Positions 35,743-43,401 of a stretch of 64,000 bases of DNA are shown here, in pieces (position 1 is the stretch's first letter; each line of letters begins with the position of its first letter). The notes beneath the pieces were generated by a model. It searched no databases, was not told the origin of the DNA, and was given only the letters and a program-made list of their open reading frames with translations. The DNA comes from Caproicibacterium argilliputei (GTDB taxonomy: Bacteria; Bacillota; Clostridia; Oscillospirales; Acutalibacteraceae). The DNA lies in assembly GCF_029211325.2 (NCBI RefSeq), contig NZ_CP135996.1, forward strand, positions 558,001 to 622,000, read 5' to 3'. The position numbers and the translations under genes are program-made.

Positions 35743-35913
35743 ATGCGTCTATATACAGATAGAGAAAAAATTTTGGCGGAGATGTGCAGACCATATTACG
35801 CGAAGAATAAGCCGGGAATTATAGAGTCGGCTCCGCCGGAGATTAAAAAAGCCTTTGAAGAATTCCTTAGAATTGGGAAGGAAGAAAACGCAAAATACGC
35901 AGCCCTGATGTAA
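35743..35913 (+). CDS. Small protein behind the MuF-peptidase gene (possible immunity/accessory)
   Basis: 56 residues, starting MRLYTDREKILAEMCRPYYA and ending NAKYAALM. Mostly helical and charged, no signal peptide, no family recognised. The ATG lies five bases after the MuF stop and its binding site AAGGAG is inside that gene, so translation is tightly coupled. Position alone makes it an immunity candidate. Confidence 0.6.
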   Translation: MRLYTDREKILAEMCRPYYAKNKPGIIESAPPEIKKAFEEFLRIGKEENAKYAALM

Positions 35914-35926
35914 GAAAGGAATGCTA

Positions 35927-36241
35927 ATGGACAATTTTCGTATTCTCTATAAAATCCTGCGCATCTTAGAAAAAGCCATGGATGTAGAAGAATTCGATTC
36001 CTCCACAATTTCAGCTGAAAGTTTAAAAATCAGCGAAGCACGGTGGTGCAACCTGATGGAGATGCTTTCAGATGAGGGCTATGTGAAAGGGGTTCATGTT
36101 TCGAGGTCTTTGGATAATGAGGTGCTCGTTTCAGTGTCCAACCCGCGAATTACATTGAAAGGTCTTGAATATCTGCAGGAAAACAGTTTGATGAAAAAAG
36201 CAGCAAACCTTGCAAAGGGTGTCGCTGATATAATTCCGTAA
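35927..36241 (+). CDS. YjcQ-like winged-helix phage protein
   Basis: 104 residues resembling YjcQ proteins of Bacillus prophages: MDNFRILYKILRILEKAMD, a winged-helix-like middle (ISEARWCNLMEMLSDEGYVKGV) and a conserved ITLKGLEYLQEN. The start is ATG 35927 with AAAGGA at proper distance; ATG 35921 is too close. Role unknown. It follows the MuF-peptidase and the 56-residue gene and precedes a terminator, so the three form a cassette between portal and scaffold genes. Confidence 0.75.
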   Translation: MDNFRILYKILRILEKAMDVEEFDSSTISAESLKISEARWCNLMEMLSDEGYVKGVHVSRSLDNEVLVSVSNPRITLKGLEYLQENSLMKKAANLAKGVADIIP

Positions 36242-36276
36242 GCCGCCCGGCAGCAGCCCGGCGGTATTTTTATACC
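36242..36276 (+). terminator. Terminator-like hairpin after the MuF cassette
   Basis: CCGCCCGGC-AGCA-GCCCGGCGG (one mismatch) directly followed by TATTTTTATACCC. The last 17 bases TATTTTTATACCCAAAA recur at 30904-30920, ahead of the terminase genes. Confidence 0.6.
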
Positions 36277-36346
36277 CAAAACGTCCTGAGCAAGACGCTA
36301 AAAGGCTCCTTTGCCATGCAAATTTTTAACAAGGAGGTAGTTTTTA

Positions 36347-36961
36347 ATGGCAGAAGAAACAGCGGCCGCACAGGCGGCAGGAATAGAGCCCGCAGCCACT
36401 TTGGAGCAGGCACCGCCCGCGGCAAAAGAAACGGATAAACCTGCGGACAGTAAAGGGCAGGACGACTCCGCTGCTATCAGTACCCGCCTTACCGCGGCGG
36501 AAAAACTGGCGCGGCAGTCCGCGGAGGAAAACAAAACACTCCGGGAGGAATTAGACAAGCTGCGCCGGGCGCACCTGTCTGACGAGGAACTGCGGGAAGA
36601 TGACCGGAAGCGGAAAGACGAGGAACTGACTGAGCGGGAAAGCAAGCTTCGGGAGTCAGAAAACCGCTTCTACACTGTGCAGGCACTCAAAAAAGCAGGG
36701 TTGGACGATGGCAGTGAAAATTCGCTGAAACTGGTGGATTTGATTACTGGCGGTGCACCGCAGGACCAGGGCGGCATTGACACGCGCATTAAGGCGGTCA
36801 GCGTATGGCTCAAACAGCACGATAAGGAGCTAACTGACAAACTCTTTAAGGCAAACGGCCGTACACCCGGCGAGGGAAGCAGTAGCACTGCCGGTGCTTC
36901 CGGACTCGGCGTTCGCGCGGCGCAGCGGTATGCGCAGAAATTACATTTAGGAGGCAAGTAA
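36347..36961 (+). CDS. Phage capsid scaffolding protein (DUF4355-like)
   Basis: 204 residues: an Ala/Pro/Glu-rich N-terminus, a long charged coiled coil (AAEKLARQSAEENKTLREELDKLRRAH ... ERESKLRESENRF) and a helical C-terminus. This is the classic make-up of a scaffold that guides prohead assembly. A strong AAGGAGG precedes ATG. It lies directly before the capsid genes. Confidence 0.8.
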   Translation: MAEETAAAQAAGIEPAATLEQAPPAAKETDKPADSKGQDDSAAISTRLTAAEKLARQSAEENKTLREELDKLRRAHLSDEELREDDRKRKDEELTERESKLRESENRFYTVQALKKAGLDDGSENSLKLVDLITGGAPQDQGGIDTRIKAVSVWLKQHDKELTDKLFKANGRTPGEGSSSTAGASGLGVRAAQRYAQKLHLGGK

Positions 36962-36962
36962 T

Positions 36963-37355
36963 ATGGCAGACACAGCAACCGGTGGATATTTCAGTTCTGA
37001 ATCCACCACAATGGCCCCGAACTTCCTTGGCGGTGAAGTTGGGCTGATTACAAAAACGTGCCAGGTACCGGCGGCACTCGGTGTACAGGACGGCAGCCGG
37101 AAGTATGTGGCGGGCGGTACGATTTTACCCGCCAATGATGCGACGGCCAAAGGCGTTTTGCTGCAGGATGAGGACGTGACAGACGGGGACCGCATTGGTT
37201 CCATGATTACCTCCGGCCACCTGCTGGGGAATATGCTCCCGACCGTGCCCAGCGCGGCGGCTGTTACTGCTTTGCAGGCGCAGGGGTTATATTTTGATGA
37301 TATGACTGCTTCAGGAGGTACTACAAGCGGGAGCAGTTCGACTGGAGGGAAATAA
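36963..37355 (+). CDS. Small phage head protein, probable capsid decoration-type
   Basis: 130 residues. The middle (KYVAGGTILPANDATAKGVLLQDEDVTDGDR) resembles head decoration proteins of the lambda gpD type, with a Gly/Ser-rich tail. It sits between scaffold and major capsid genes, where such proteins are usual. No damage visible. Identification rests on the motif pattern and position. Confidence 0.65.
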   Translation: MADTATGGYFSSESTTMAPNFLGGEVGLITKTCQVPAALGVQDGSRKYVAGGTILPANDATAKGVLLQDEDVTDGDRIGSMITSGHLLGNMLPTVPSAAAVTALQAQGLYFDDMTASGGTTSGSSSTGGK

Positions 37356-37357
37356 TT

Positions 37358-37821
37358 ATGAATTTGATGGAAGCAATCACAGACAAGGATTTGCTGGATT
37401 TTTCGCAGAGTTTCAGCGTTGCCCGCAGTTACACCGGTGACACGCTGTTTCCGGATGTGAAAACGGAACACCTGCAGGCGGAATATTTCCGCTTGGCGGA
37501 TGAGCCGAACCTGCCGACGCTTGCGATGGTGCACGGTTTTGATACCGAAGCGGCAAACGTACCAGCAAGCGTTTCTTTGCGGAAAATGCGCTGACACTTT
37601 TTGCACCCGAAAACAACGGTACCGTTGGCACCGGCCTTTGGGGTGTCACGCCGGAGGAGGAAGTTAGTGGTCCGTACAGCGAAAAGTCTGCAAAGCAGTT
37701 TATTACTCTGTCCCGCTGGAAAACGGCAGACCCGGTCGCAACATGGACAAAAGCATCTGGCTTATTCATTCCGGTTCTTCCGAACCCGAACGGGCTGGTA
37801 TGTGCAACGATTACTGTTTAA
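37358..37821 (+). pseudogene. Major capsid protein, central part deleted with frameshift
   Basis: The first about 65 codons give a capsid N-terminus (EAITDKDLLDFSQSF ... YTGDTLFPDVKTEHLQAEYFRLAD). From about 37563 another frame encodes the capsid C-terminus (KRFFAENALTLFAPENNG ... LWGVTPEEE ... WTKASGLFIPVLPNPNG), ending TAA 37819-37821. Family members are about 340 residues, so some 180 codons are missing and the two halves are one base out of phase. The prophage cannot make capsids from this gene. Confidence 0.85.
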
Positions 37822-37840
37822 TTAAAGGAGGACTTTTATC

Positions 37841-38080
37841 ATGGCTTACACACCTACGGATTGGAAGAATGGCGATATCATCACTGCTGACCGGCTGAAT
37901 AAACTGGAGCAGGGCGTCAGCAATGAGCAGATCGGCCCGCAGGGCCCGAAAGGCGACACTGGCGAGGCCGGCAAGGACGGCGTAACGCCGCAGCTGCAAA
38001 GTAACGGCACCGAGATTCAGGTATCCACGGATAACGGCGGCACTTTTAAAACGCTGGTACGAATACCGAAAAGGTTTTGA
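37841..38080 (+). CDS. Collagen-like head-fibre protein, C-terminus lost
   Basis: 79 residues: MAYTPTDWKNGDIITADRLNKLEQGV, then a short collagen-like stretch GPQGPKGDTGEAGKDG and a beta-rich end with VSTDNGGTFKTL. This resembles phage head-fibre or decoration proteins. At about 38045 the frame enters unrelated sequence and soon stops, so the C-terminus is probably cut by a deletion. Good AGGAGG before ATG. Confidence 0.6.
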   Translation: MAYTPTDWKNGDIITADRLNKLEQGVSNEQIGPQGPKGDTGEAGKDGVTPQLQSNGTEIQVSTDNGGTFKTLVRIPKRF

Positions 38081-38153
38081 CGTGACGTTCCTGCTGCGAT
38101 ATTACACGAAGCAGAGCGTGACAGAGATTAACGGAACGATTGATACCATTTGA
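38046..38153 (+). pseudogene. C-terminal scrap of an unidentified phage structural gene
   Basis: A different frame from the head-fibre gene gives EYRKGFDVTFLLRYYTKQSV and NGTIDTI before TGA at 38151-38153. It is followed by AGAAGGAGG and an ATG whose frame stops after three codons. It looks like the end of a deleted tail or connector gene joined to the head-fibre gene. Confidence 0.45.
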
Positions 38154-38177
38154 GAAGGAGGCCAATTATGGCGGGTT

Positions 38178-38538
38178 GATGTCCAGTATCGACCAGTATG
38201 CAAAAATCTGCGGTGTGTCCACCTACATTCAGCGCGGCAGCATTTATGCCATTGACGTGCGTACGGCCAATACCGGCCTGCAGTTTAACATGGATACAGA
38301 CCACGGTTTGATTGGCAGCCCGGAATATTTTGAGGACGAAATCAGCGAGACGGCAGACAATCAGGAAATCAAAGAAACCCGAAAGGGGTACAAGATTACC
38401 AGTCTGCTGGAGCACCGCTGTATGACCGGCGCGCGGGTGAATCTCAAAAGCAAGGACGTGACCGGTACGTTCCATGTATTGGAGGGGCAGCACAGTTTTA
38501 ACGGTACAGATTTTCTCACAGAAATGACGGTGATTTAA
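38178..38538 (+). pseudogene. Phage baseplate hub/late-control-D-like protein, C-terminal fragment
   Basis: About 120 residues with IDQYAKICGVSTYIQRGS, GLIGSPEYFEDEISE and LEHRCMTGARVNLKSKD, the C-terminal region of XkdQ/gpD-like hub proteins, normally over 300 residues. The ATG at 38168 behind AAGGAGG reads only three codons in another frame, so the beginning belongs to a different, deleted gene. Sheath, tube, chaperone, tape-measure and LysM genes that normally precede the hub are absent. Confidence 0.65.
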
Positions 38539-38975
38539 TGCAGGAATTGAGCATTGGAAACACACAACTGGAACAGGCGCTTCTACGCCTGCACACGGCT
38601 TTTTTAGGTCGGGTGGTAAGTTTTAATGAGACCGCCGGAACGGCGTCTGTGCAGCCGCTGACGCTCTCAAAACCGATGGGCAGCGCAGCTGTCAAGCAAC
38701 CACTGCTGCAAAACATTCCCGTACTTTGGAACGCACGGTACAAACTACGATACATGAATCCGCCGTACTGCAAAGCGCGGTGCAGCGAAGGCAGCATTAC
38801 CGGAAATCTGACGGCAGAAAAACATATTACCATGGCACCGCTCGGCGCCGGTGACCTGGTACTGTGCGTGACCTGTGAGCGGGATATTACCGCTGCCCGG
38901 CGCGGACGTTCAGAGGTACCGGCGCTCGGGCATCATCAGCAGAAGGATTCACTGGTTGTGGGGGTGCTGGTATGA
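38538..38975 (+). CDS. Phage baseplate spike/puncture-type protein
   Basis: 145 residues; an OB-fold-like pattern (GRVVSFNETAGTASVQPLTL ... PLGAGDLVLCVTCERDI ... DSLVVGVLV) like Gp138/XkdR-type spike proteins of contractile tails. The ATG overlaps the hub stop (TAATG), and its end overlaps the next gene (ATGA). Looks intact. Confidence 0.7.
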   Translation: MQELSIGNTQLEQALLRLHTAFLGRVVSFNETAGTASVQPLTLSKPMGSAAVKQPLLQNIPVLWNARYKLRYMNPPYCKARCSEGSITGNLTAEKHITMAPLGAGDLVLCVTCERDITAARRGRSEVPALGHHQQKDSLVVGVLV

Positions 38976-39319
38976 AAGGCTTTGCGCTGGACGAAACCGG
39001 TGATGTAAAAATTGAACACGGCAGGATTCAGATGACGGGCGGAAATGAACTGCTCCGGCAGACTTGCCAATCCGTCTTGGGTACCAACAAAGGCGAGTGG
39101 GCGTTGAATCCGGATGAGGGCATTGACTTCCACGCTTTGCGCGGAAAGCAGGTAGATTACGAAGCAATTCGCGGTGAACTGCTGGAGGGCTTGCGGCAGG
39201 TGGACGAAAGTTTCTTACTGGATTCCTTTGAACACGAATTGACGGCAGACCGCAAATTGCGCATTCGCTTTTCGGCGACTTGCAGCAGCGGGACGGTTAC
39301 AGGTGATACACGATATTAA
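38972..39319 (+). CDS. Phage baseplate protein, DUF2634/gp25-like
   Basis: 115 residues with IEHGRIQMTGGNELLRQTCQSVLGTNKGEWALNPDEGIDF, the wedge component that precedes baseplate J in XkdS-type operons. Overlaps the previous gene by four bases. The toxin-antitoxin pair on the other strand separates it from gpJ. Confidence 0.8.
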   Translation: MKGFALDETGDVKIEHGRIQMTGGNELLRQTCQSVLGTNKGEWALNPDEGIDFHALRGKQVDYEAIRGELLEGLRQVDESFLLDSFEHELTADRKLRIRFSATCSSGTVTGDTRY

Positions 39320-39347
39320 AAAATCCCCTCCGGCAGGGAGGGGACGG

Positions 39348-39608
39348 CTATTCGTAATGCGTCCACATCCGCAGAATATGAACGGTTTTTTGTTCTTCCA
39401 GAATGTTGTAAATCAACCGGTGCTGAATGTTGATTCTGCGGGAGTAAATGCCCTTTAGGTTGCCTACCAGTTTTTCATACGGCGGCGGATTTTGGTATGG
39501 GTTTTGTGCCAGAATTTCTACCAGCGCTTTTGCTTTTGGCAGCAGATGTGCGGCTTTCAGCTTTTCGAAGTCCTTGACTGCCTGTTTGGCTAATATGACT
39601 TTATACAT
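39348..39608 (-). CDS. Txe/YoeB-type toxin
   Basis: 86 residues: VILAKQAVKDFEKLKAAHLLPKAKALVEIL, then PPPYEKLVGNLKGIYSRRINIQHRLIYNI and the typical ending HILRMWTHYE. The family cuts mRNA at the ribosome. Arg/His/Tyr residues of the RelE fold active site are retained. It is translationally coupled to the antitoxin (8-base overlap). Confidence 0.93.
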   Translation of the reverse strand: MYKVILAKQAVKDFEKLKAAHLLPKAKALVEILAQNPYQNPPPYEKLVGNLKGIYSRRINIQHRLIYNILEEQKTVHILRMWTHYE

Positions 39609-39855
39609 CCCAGTTCAGGTCCTCCGCGTTGGTGCCCACGTCCAGCGGTTCGTTCTTTCCAGCAAGGATGCTGTCTGTCATGCCGGGAATATCGGAAAGA
39701 TACAGGGTTTCCACGATGGAATTCCAGTCCTCTTCGGAAAGCAGGACGGCATTGGCGGTTTTGCCGGTGATTTTCACCGGCTCGTGTGTTTCCTGTGTGC
39801 GGTTGATGAGCTGATATAAATCTTTCCGCGCATTGGTGACGTTGATGTTTTCCAT
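39601..39855 (-). CDS. YefM/Phd-type antitoxin
   Basis: 84 residues: MENINVTNARKDLYQLINRT, the Phd/YefM DNA-binding N-terminus, then ANAVLLSEEDWNSIVETLYL and an acidic C-terminal tail that would wrap the toxin. It binds and neutralises the toxin and represses the shared promoter. AAAGGAGGGG lies before ATG. The pair is opposite in strand to the baseplate operon around it. Confidence 0.93.
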   Translation of the reverse strand: MENINVTNARKDLYQLINRTQETHEPVKITGKTANAVLLSEEDWNSIVETLYLSDIPGMTDSILAGKNEPLDVGTNAEDLNWDV

Positions 39856-39878
39856 ATCGTCCCCTCCTTTGTAAATTT

Positions 39879-39907
39879 ATTATAACGTACGCTTTTGCGT
39901 ATGTCAA
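39879..39907 (-). promoter_or_regulatory. Consensus promoter and operator of the toxin-antitoxin pair
   Basis: TTGACA (39902-39907), 17-bp spacer and TATAAT (39879-39884) on the minus strand: a perfect sigma-A promoter. The spacer holds an inverted repeat TACGC-AAAA-GCGTA (39888-39901), probably the antitoxin operator. Confidence 0.9.
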
Positions 39908-40001
39908 GAAGAAATTCGCAATTCCGTACGGTATAGTCTATGTGTTCCCGCCTGAAACAGTCGGGAATTTTTTCTGTCCATTTTCAGAAAGGGGTGATGC
40001 C

Positions 40002-41174
40002 ATGGCGGCACTCACAGAAAAAGGGTTTCAGCGGCCGCTTTATGCGGATTTGTTGACGCAGCAGATTTCCAGGGCAAAGGTTCTGTTCGGGGACAATATC
40101 GAAACCGATGAAAAAACGCCGCTTGGCAAGTTTATCCGGCTGGGCGTGCAGGACCTTGCAGAAGCGTATGAGGAACTGGAAAATGTGTACAACAGCATTT
40201 TTCCGAATACCGCACGTGCGAACAGCCTGAACCGCGTGGCGGCCACGGCGGGAATCTTTCGCAACCCCGCGACAGCAGCAGAACAGCAGGTGGAGTTTAC
40301 CGGCACGCCGGGTTACACAATTCCCGCCGGCTTCTTAGTTTCCGGCAACGGCGTGGAGTTTCACACAGAGGACAGCGCTTCTCTGGATGATTCGGGGAAA
40401 GCATCTGTGACTGTGTATGCCTCGGAGACTGGAAAAGCCGGCAACGTGCCGGTTGGAGCAATCACTGAGATTGTGAATCCAGATGCTGATGTGGAGAGTG
40501 TGCAGCACGTCGCGCTGATTTTGGCGGGGCAGGAGGAGGAAACCGACCCTGAACTGCGGGCACGCTACCACGCGGCGCTGCTTGGCTCCGGCAGTACCAC
40601 GGCTGACGCCATTCGTGCGGCGGTGCTGCGGGTGACAGGCGTTCGCAGTTGCACCGTGATTGAGAACGCAAGTGAAGCAGCGGACGCTTCCGGCCGGCCG
40701 CCGGGCTGCTTTGAGAGTATCGTCTTTGCACCGGATTCTTTGGACGATGCAATTGCCGCGGCGATTTTTCGAGCAAAGCCGGTAGGTATTCGGGCATATG
40801 GCGCCACCGAGGTGTCTATTAAGGACGACAGCGGATATCCACAGTCCATTTGCTTTACCCATGTGTCCAATCTAGTGATTTATGCAAAAGTGTCCGTACT
40901 GACAGACGATAATTTCCCGGCAGATGGTGAGGCACAGCTGAAAGCAGCGCTCTCAACTGCTGTTGGTGAGCTTGGCAATGGTGACGACGTAATTCTGACA
41001 CGGCTGTACAGCCCGATAACCGGTATCCCTGGCGTTCGGGATGTGGCGCTACTGCAGCTGTCAGCGGATGGCAACACCTATCAGACGACCAACCTGCTCT
41101 GCACGCCGACACAGGCAGCAGTGCTACCGGAAGACAATGTCACGGTGGAGGTGAAAGCCTATGCCGACGGATAA
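40002..41174 (+). CDS. Phage baseplate protein J-like
   Basis: 390 residues; gpJ/XkdT family, the wedge protein of contractile tails. Visible features are NSIFPNTARANSLNRVAATAGIFRNPATAAEQQVEFTGTPG, ETDPELRARYHAAL and a C-terminal LGNGDDVILTRLYSPITGIPGVRDV. The start is ATG 40002 after AAAGGGGTG. It overlaps the next tail gene by 14 bases. Full length and apparently intact. Confidence 0.93.
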   Translation: MAALTEKGFQRPLYADLLTQQISRAKVLFGDNIETDEKTPLGKFIRLGVQDLAEAYEELENVYNSIFPNTARANSLNRVAATAGIFRNPATAAEQQVEFTGTPGYTIPAGFLVSGNGVEFHTEDSASLDDSGKASVTVYASETGKAGNVPVGAITEIVNPDADVESVQHVALILAGQEEETDPELRARYHAALLGSGSTTADAIRAAVLRVTGVRSCTVIENASEAADASGRPPGCFESIVFAPDSLDDAIAAAIFRAKPVGIRAYGATEVSIKDDSGYPQSICFTHVSNLVIYAKVSVLTDDNFPADGEAQLKAALSTAVGELGNGDDVILTRLYSPITGIPGVRDVALLQLSADGNTYQTTNLLCTPTQAAVLPEDNVTVEVKAYADG

Positions 41175-43074
41175 ACTGGTGCGTGCCCTGCCGGATGCTT
41201 ATCGCAAGGATTTTGGGGGAAATAATTACAAACTGCTTGCGCTGCACGCGGAGGCTGTAGACGCTCTGCGGGCGGATATACAGGCGGTGTTACAGGCGCA
41301 GAATCTGCAGCAGGCAATCGGAAAAACCTTGGATTTGTACGGCGCGGAAGTCGGGCAGCCACGCGGCAGCGCTGACGATACTTTGTACCGGGTGCTGATT
41401 CAGCAGAAGATGGCGCGAAACCGCGGCATCGGCACTTGGGAAAGTGTTACCGGCGGCGTCCGAAATGTTTTAAACTGCGGGGCAAGTGACTTCTATGTAT
41501 ACGATAACAGTTATCCGCATAAAGCCGTGCTGCGTGTGCGCAACGAGGAAGTTCTGGAGAACTGCCCACTGCCAACAGAAGAAATGAAGCGAGTGCTGAA
41601 TCAACTGCTGCCCGCAGGTGTGGACTTTGTCACGGTGATTCCGTTCCCCGGCAGCAGCTTTTTTGCCGTCTGCTTTCGGCCAGTTCGTCTGCGTATCAAA
41701 AGCAAGGTAAACATCTGGCATTTGAACCCTGTGTACTTAAACGGAATGCGGCGTCTGGACGGCTCCTGGGTACTAAATCAAGAAGTGCGGGAGCATTTTC
41801 TTTTGGCACAAATGCAGGTTTCCAGCCTGCTCTCATATCATCCCGGCGTTTCGGCAAAGGTGGGGTGTCAATCACGGAATCTGCTTCTTTTAGCGCTGCG
41901 GGCGAGTAAGCTGCGCGTATACAACTGCCAGAAAATTCCTGCTTTCAGCAATCCGATTCAGAATGTCAGCCGCAGTACACAGAAAGTGCAGGCGGCGCCC
42001 GATTTTGTCTGTTCCGCATTTTCTTCGCAGAGCAGATTTTCTGCCGCGCTCACCGCGGTTCCCATGTGGCATAGTTTTTCAAAGACAGCGTTCCGGAGCA
42101 CGCCGAAGGATACTGCAGTACACAGCAACCAAATTGTTTCCGTACAAACAAAAATAATTCGAAAAATTACAAACCCCGTCTGGACGCTCAACGGCGCATA
42201 TCACTTGTCTTTTTCGGTGAGCATTGACGGCAACAAGCAGCTGCATGATTCCTGCCGCGTGTTTCCGGACGGCTCCGGCAGCTATGACAAGGCTATCAAG
42301 GCGGTGCAGCATTTCCGCACCAAGCTTCACGGCGATATGGGCAGCAAAATGACGCTGGCTCCGGGCAACATCCGCTATACCTGCGACGCGGTAAAAAATC
42401 TGATTGCGCTTGATTACAACCAGATTTTTTTAAATTGTGTATACGAAAAAGGCTGGACGCAGGAGCATGCCAAAATCCTGTACCAACAGCTGAAAGAACT
42501 TGCAGATTATTTGCTTGAAAATAGCCTGGAAGATGAAATTTATCTGTCTATTTTCGAGGAGTTTATCGGGCACAAAATGAAATCGGACGACAACGAAAAC
42601 TGGTGTGGTGGCACAGGGTACATGATTGCAGTGGACTACAAAGGAGATATTTTTCCATGCCTACGGTACATGGAATCCAGTTTGGGGGAGGATGTGCCGC
42701 CGGTAGTGATTGGCAATGTGCATGACGGTATCATGGCGACGCCTGACCAGTGCGGCTGCGTCCACTGCATGAAGTGCGTGACCCGCCGCAGTCAGAGCAC
42801 AGATGAGTGCTTTAATTGTCCGATTGCGCAGGGCTGCGCCTGGTGCAGTGCCTACAATTATCAGGAATTCGGTACCATGAACCACCGGGCAACGTACATT
42901 TGCGAGATGCACAAGGCGAGAATCCTTGCCAATGTGTATTTCTGGAACAAAAAATACCAGAAGCACGGAGAAAGCAGGGTATTCCGCAACAATGTCCCGA
43001 CCGAATGGGCACTACGGATTATCGATAAAAAGGAACTGGATATGCTCAATCAACTTGCAAAGGAGAATGAATAA
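41161..43074 (+). CDS. Chimera: YmfQ/DUF2313-type tail protein fused to radical SAM/SPASM maturase C-terminus
   Basis: 637 residues in one frame. Residues 1-160 match phage tail wedge proteins of the DUF2313 family (LVRALPDAYRKDF ... LDLYGAEVGQPRG). Residues 160-345 look like tail-fibre sequence with NPVYLNGMRRLDGSW-type motifs. From about 350 (SVSIDGNKQLHDSCRVFPDG) to the end it matches radical SAM peptide maturases of the CXXX-repeat RiPP group, with a SPASM-like cysteine set (C531-G-C-V-H-C-M-K-C, DECFNC, GCAWC, YICEMHKAR). The CxxxCxxC cluster site of the maturase is missing, so radical chemistry is unlikely. Such proteins normally carry that domain at the N-terminus. Confidence 0.82.
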   Translation: MPTDKLVRALPDAYRKDFGGNNYKLLALHAEAVDALRADIQAVLQAQNLQQAIGKTLDLYGAEVGQPRGSADDTLYRVLIQQKMARNRGIGTWESVTGGVRNVLNCGASDFYVYDNSYPHKAVLRVRNEEVLENCPLPTEEMKRVLNQLLPAGVDFVTVIPFPGSSFFAVCFRPVRLRIKSKVNIWHLNPVYLNGMRRLDGSWVLNQEVREHFLLAQMQVSSLLSYHPGVSAKVGCQSRNLLLLALRASKLRVYNCQKIPAFSNPIQNVSRSTQKVQAAPDFVCSAFSSQSRFSAALTAVPMWHSFSKTAFRSTPKDTAVHSNQIVSVQTKIIRKITNPVWTLNGAYHLSFSVSIDGNKQLHDSCRVFPDGSGSYDKAIKAVQHFRTKLHGDMGSKMTLAPGNIRYTCDAVKNLIALDYNQIFLNCVYEKGWTQEHAKILYQQLKELADYLLENSLEDEIYLSIFEEFIGHKMKSDDNENWCGGTGYMIAVDYKGDIFPCLRYMESSLGEDVPPVVIGNVHDGIMATPDQCGCVHCMKCVTRRSQSTDECFNCPIAQGCAWCSAYNYQEFGTMNHRATYICEMHKARILANVYFWNKKYQKHGESRVFRNNVPTEWALRIIDKKELDMLNQLAKENE

Positions 43075-43076
43075 TT

Positions 43077-43391
43077 ATGGCAGAAATGAAGTATGTGAAA
43101 TTTGCAGACGGTGCAGTAATTGAGGCAACGCAGGTGTCCGACAGTATCCAGACCATGACAGAGGAACGTGTGGAACAGCTGCTGATGCAGATTGACACGG
43201 ACAGTACAGAAAATAAAGTCGAGGAGTATTCCAAGCGGATTACAGAAGCAGGTTTGGCCGACGTCAACATTTTCAGCGACGCAGATTGCAAAAACCAGAT
43301 TTTTGCGGGCGGTGTGTACAAATCTGTTATGAGTATTACGGCGACCATACGGACCAATGGCCTCTTGTACAGCATTTCGCTGTCGAAGTAA
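43077..43391 (+). CDS. Unrecognised small protein between chimera and endolysin
   Basis: 104 residues, MAEMKYVKFADGAVIEATQV start, acidic, two-part: a helical middle with DTDSTENKVEEYSKRITEAGL and a C-terminal part with VYKSVMSITATIRTNG. No signal, no cysteine repeats, so not an obvious CXXX substrate. Its AAGGAG binding site is in the last codons of the chimera. Probably a tail or lysis-region phage protein; function unknown. Confidence 0.6.
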   Translation: MAEMKYVKFADGAVIEATQVSDSIQTMTEERVEQLLMQIDTDSTENKVEEYSKRITEAGLADVNIFSDADCKNQIFAGGVYKSVMSITATIRTNGLLYSISLSK

Positions 43392-43401
43392 GGAGGAAAA
43401 C

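Noticed and set aside
41161..43074. Functional radical SAM enzyme in the prophage
   Set aside because: No CxxxCxxC motif occurs in the first 350 residues, so the [4Fe-4S]-SAM site is absent; only the C-terminal cysteine-rich part is kept.
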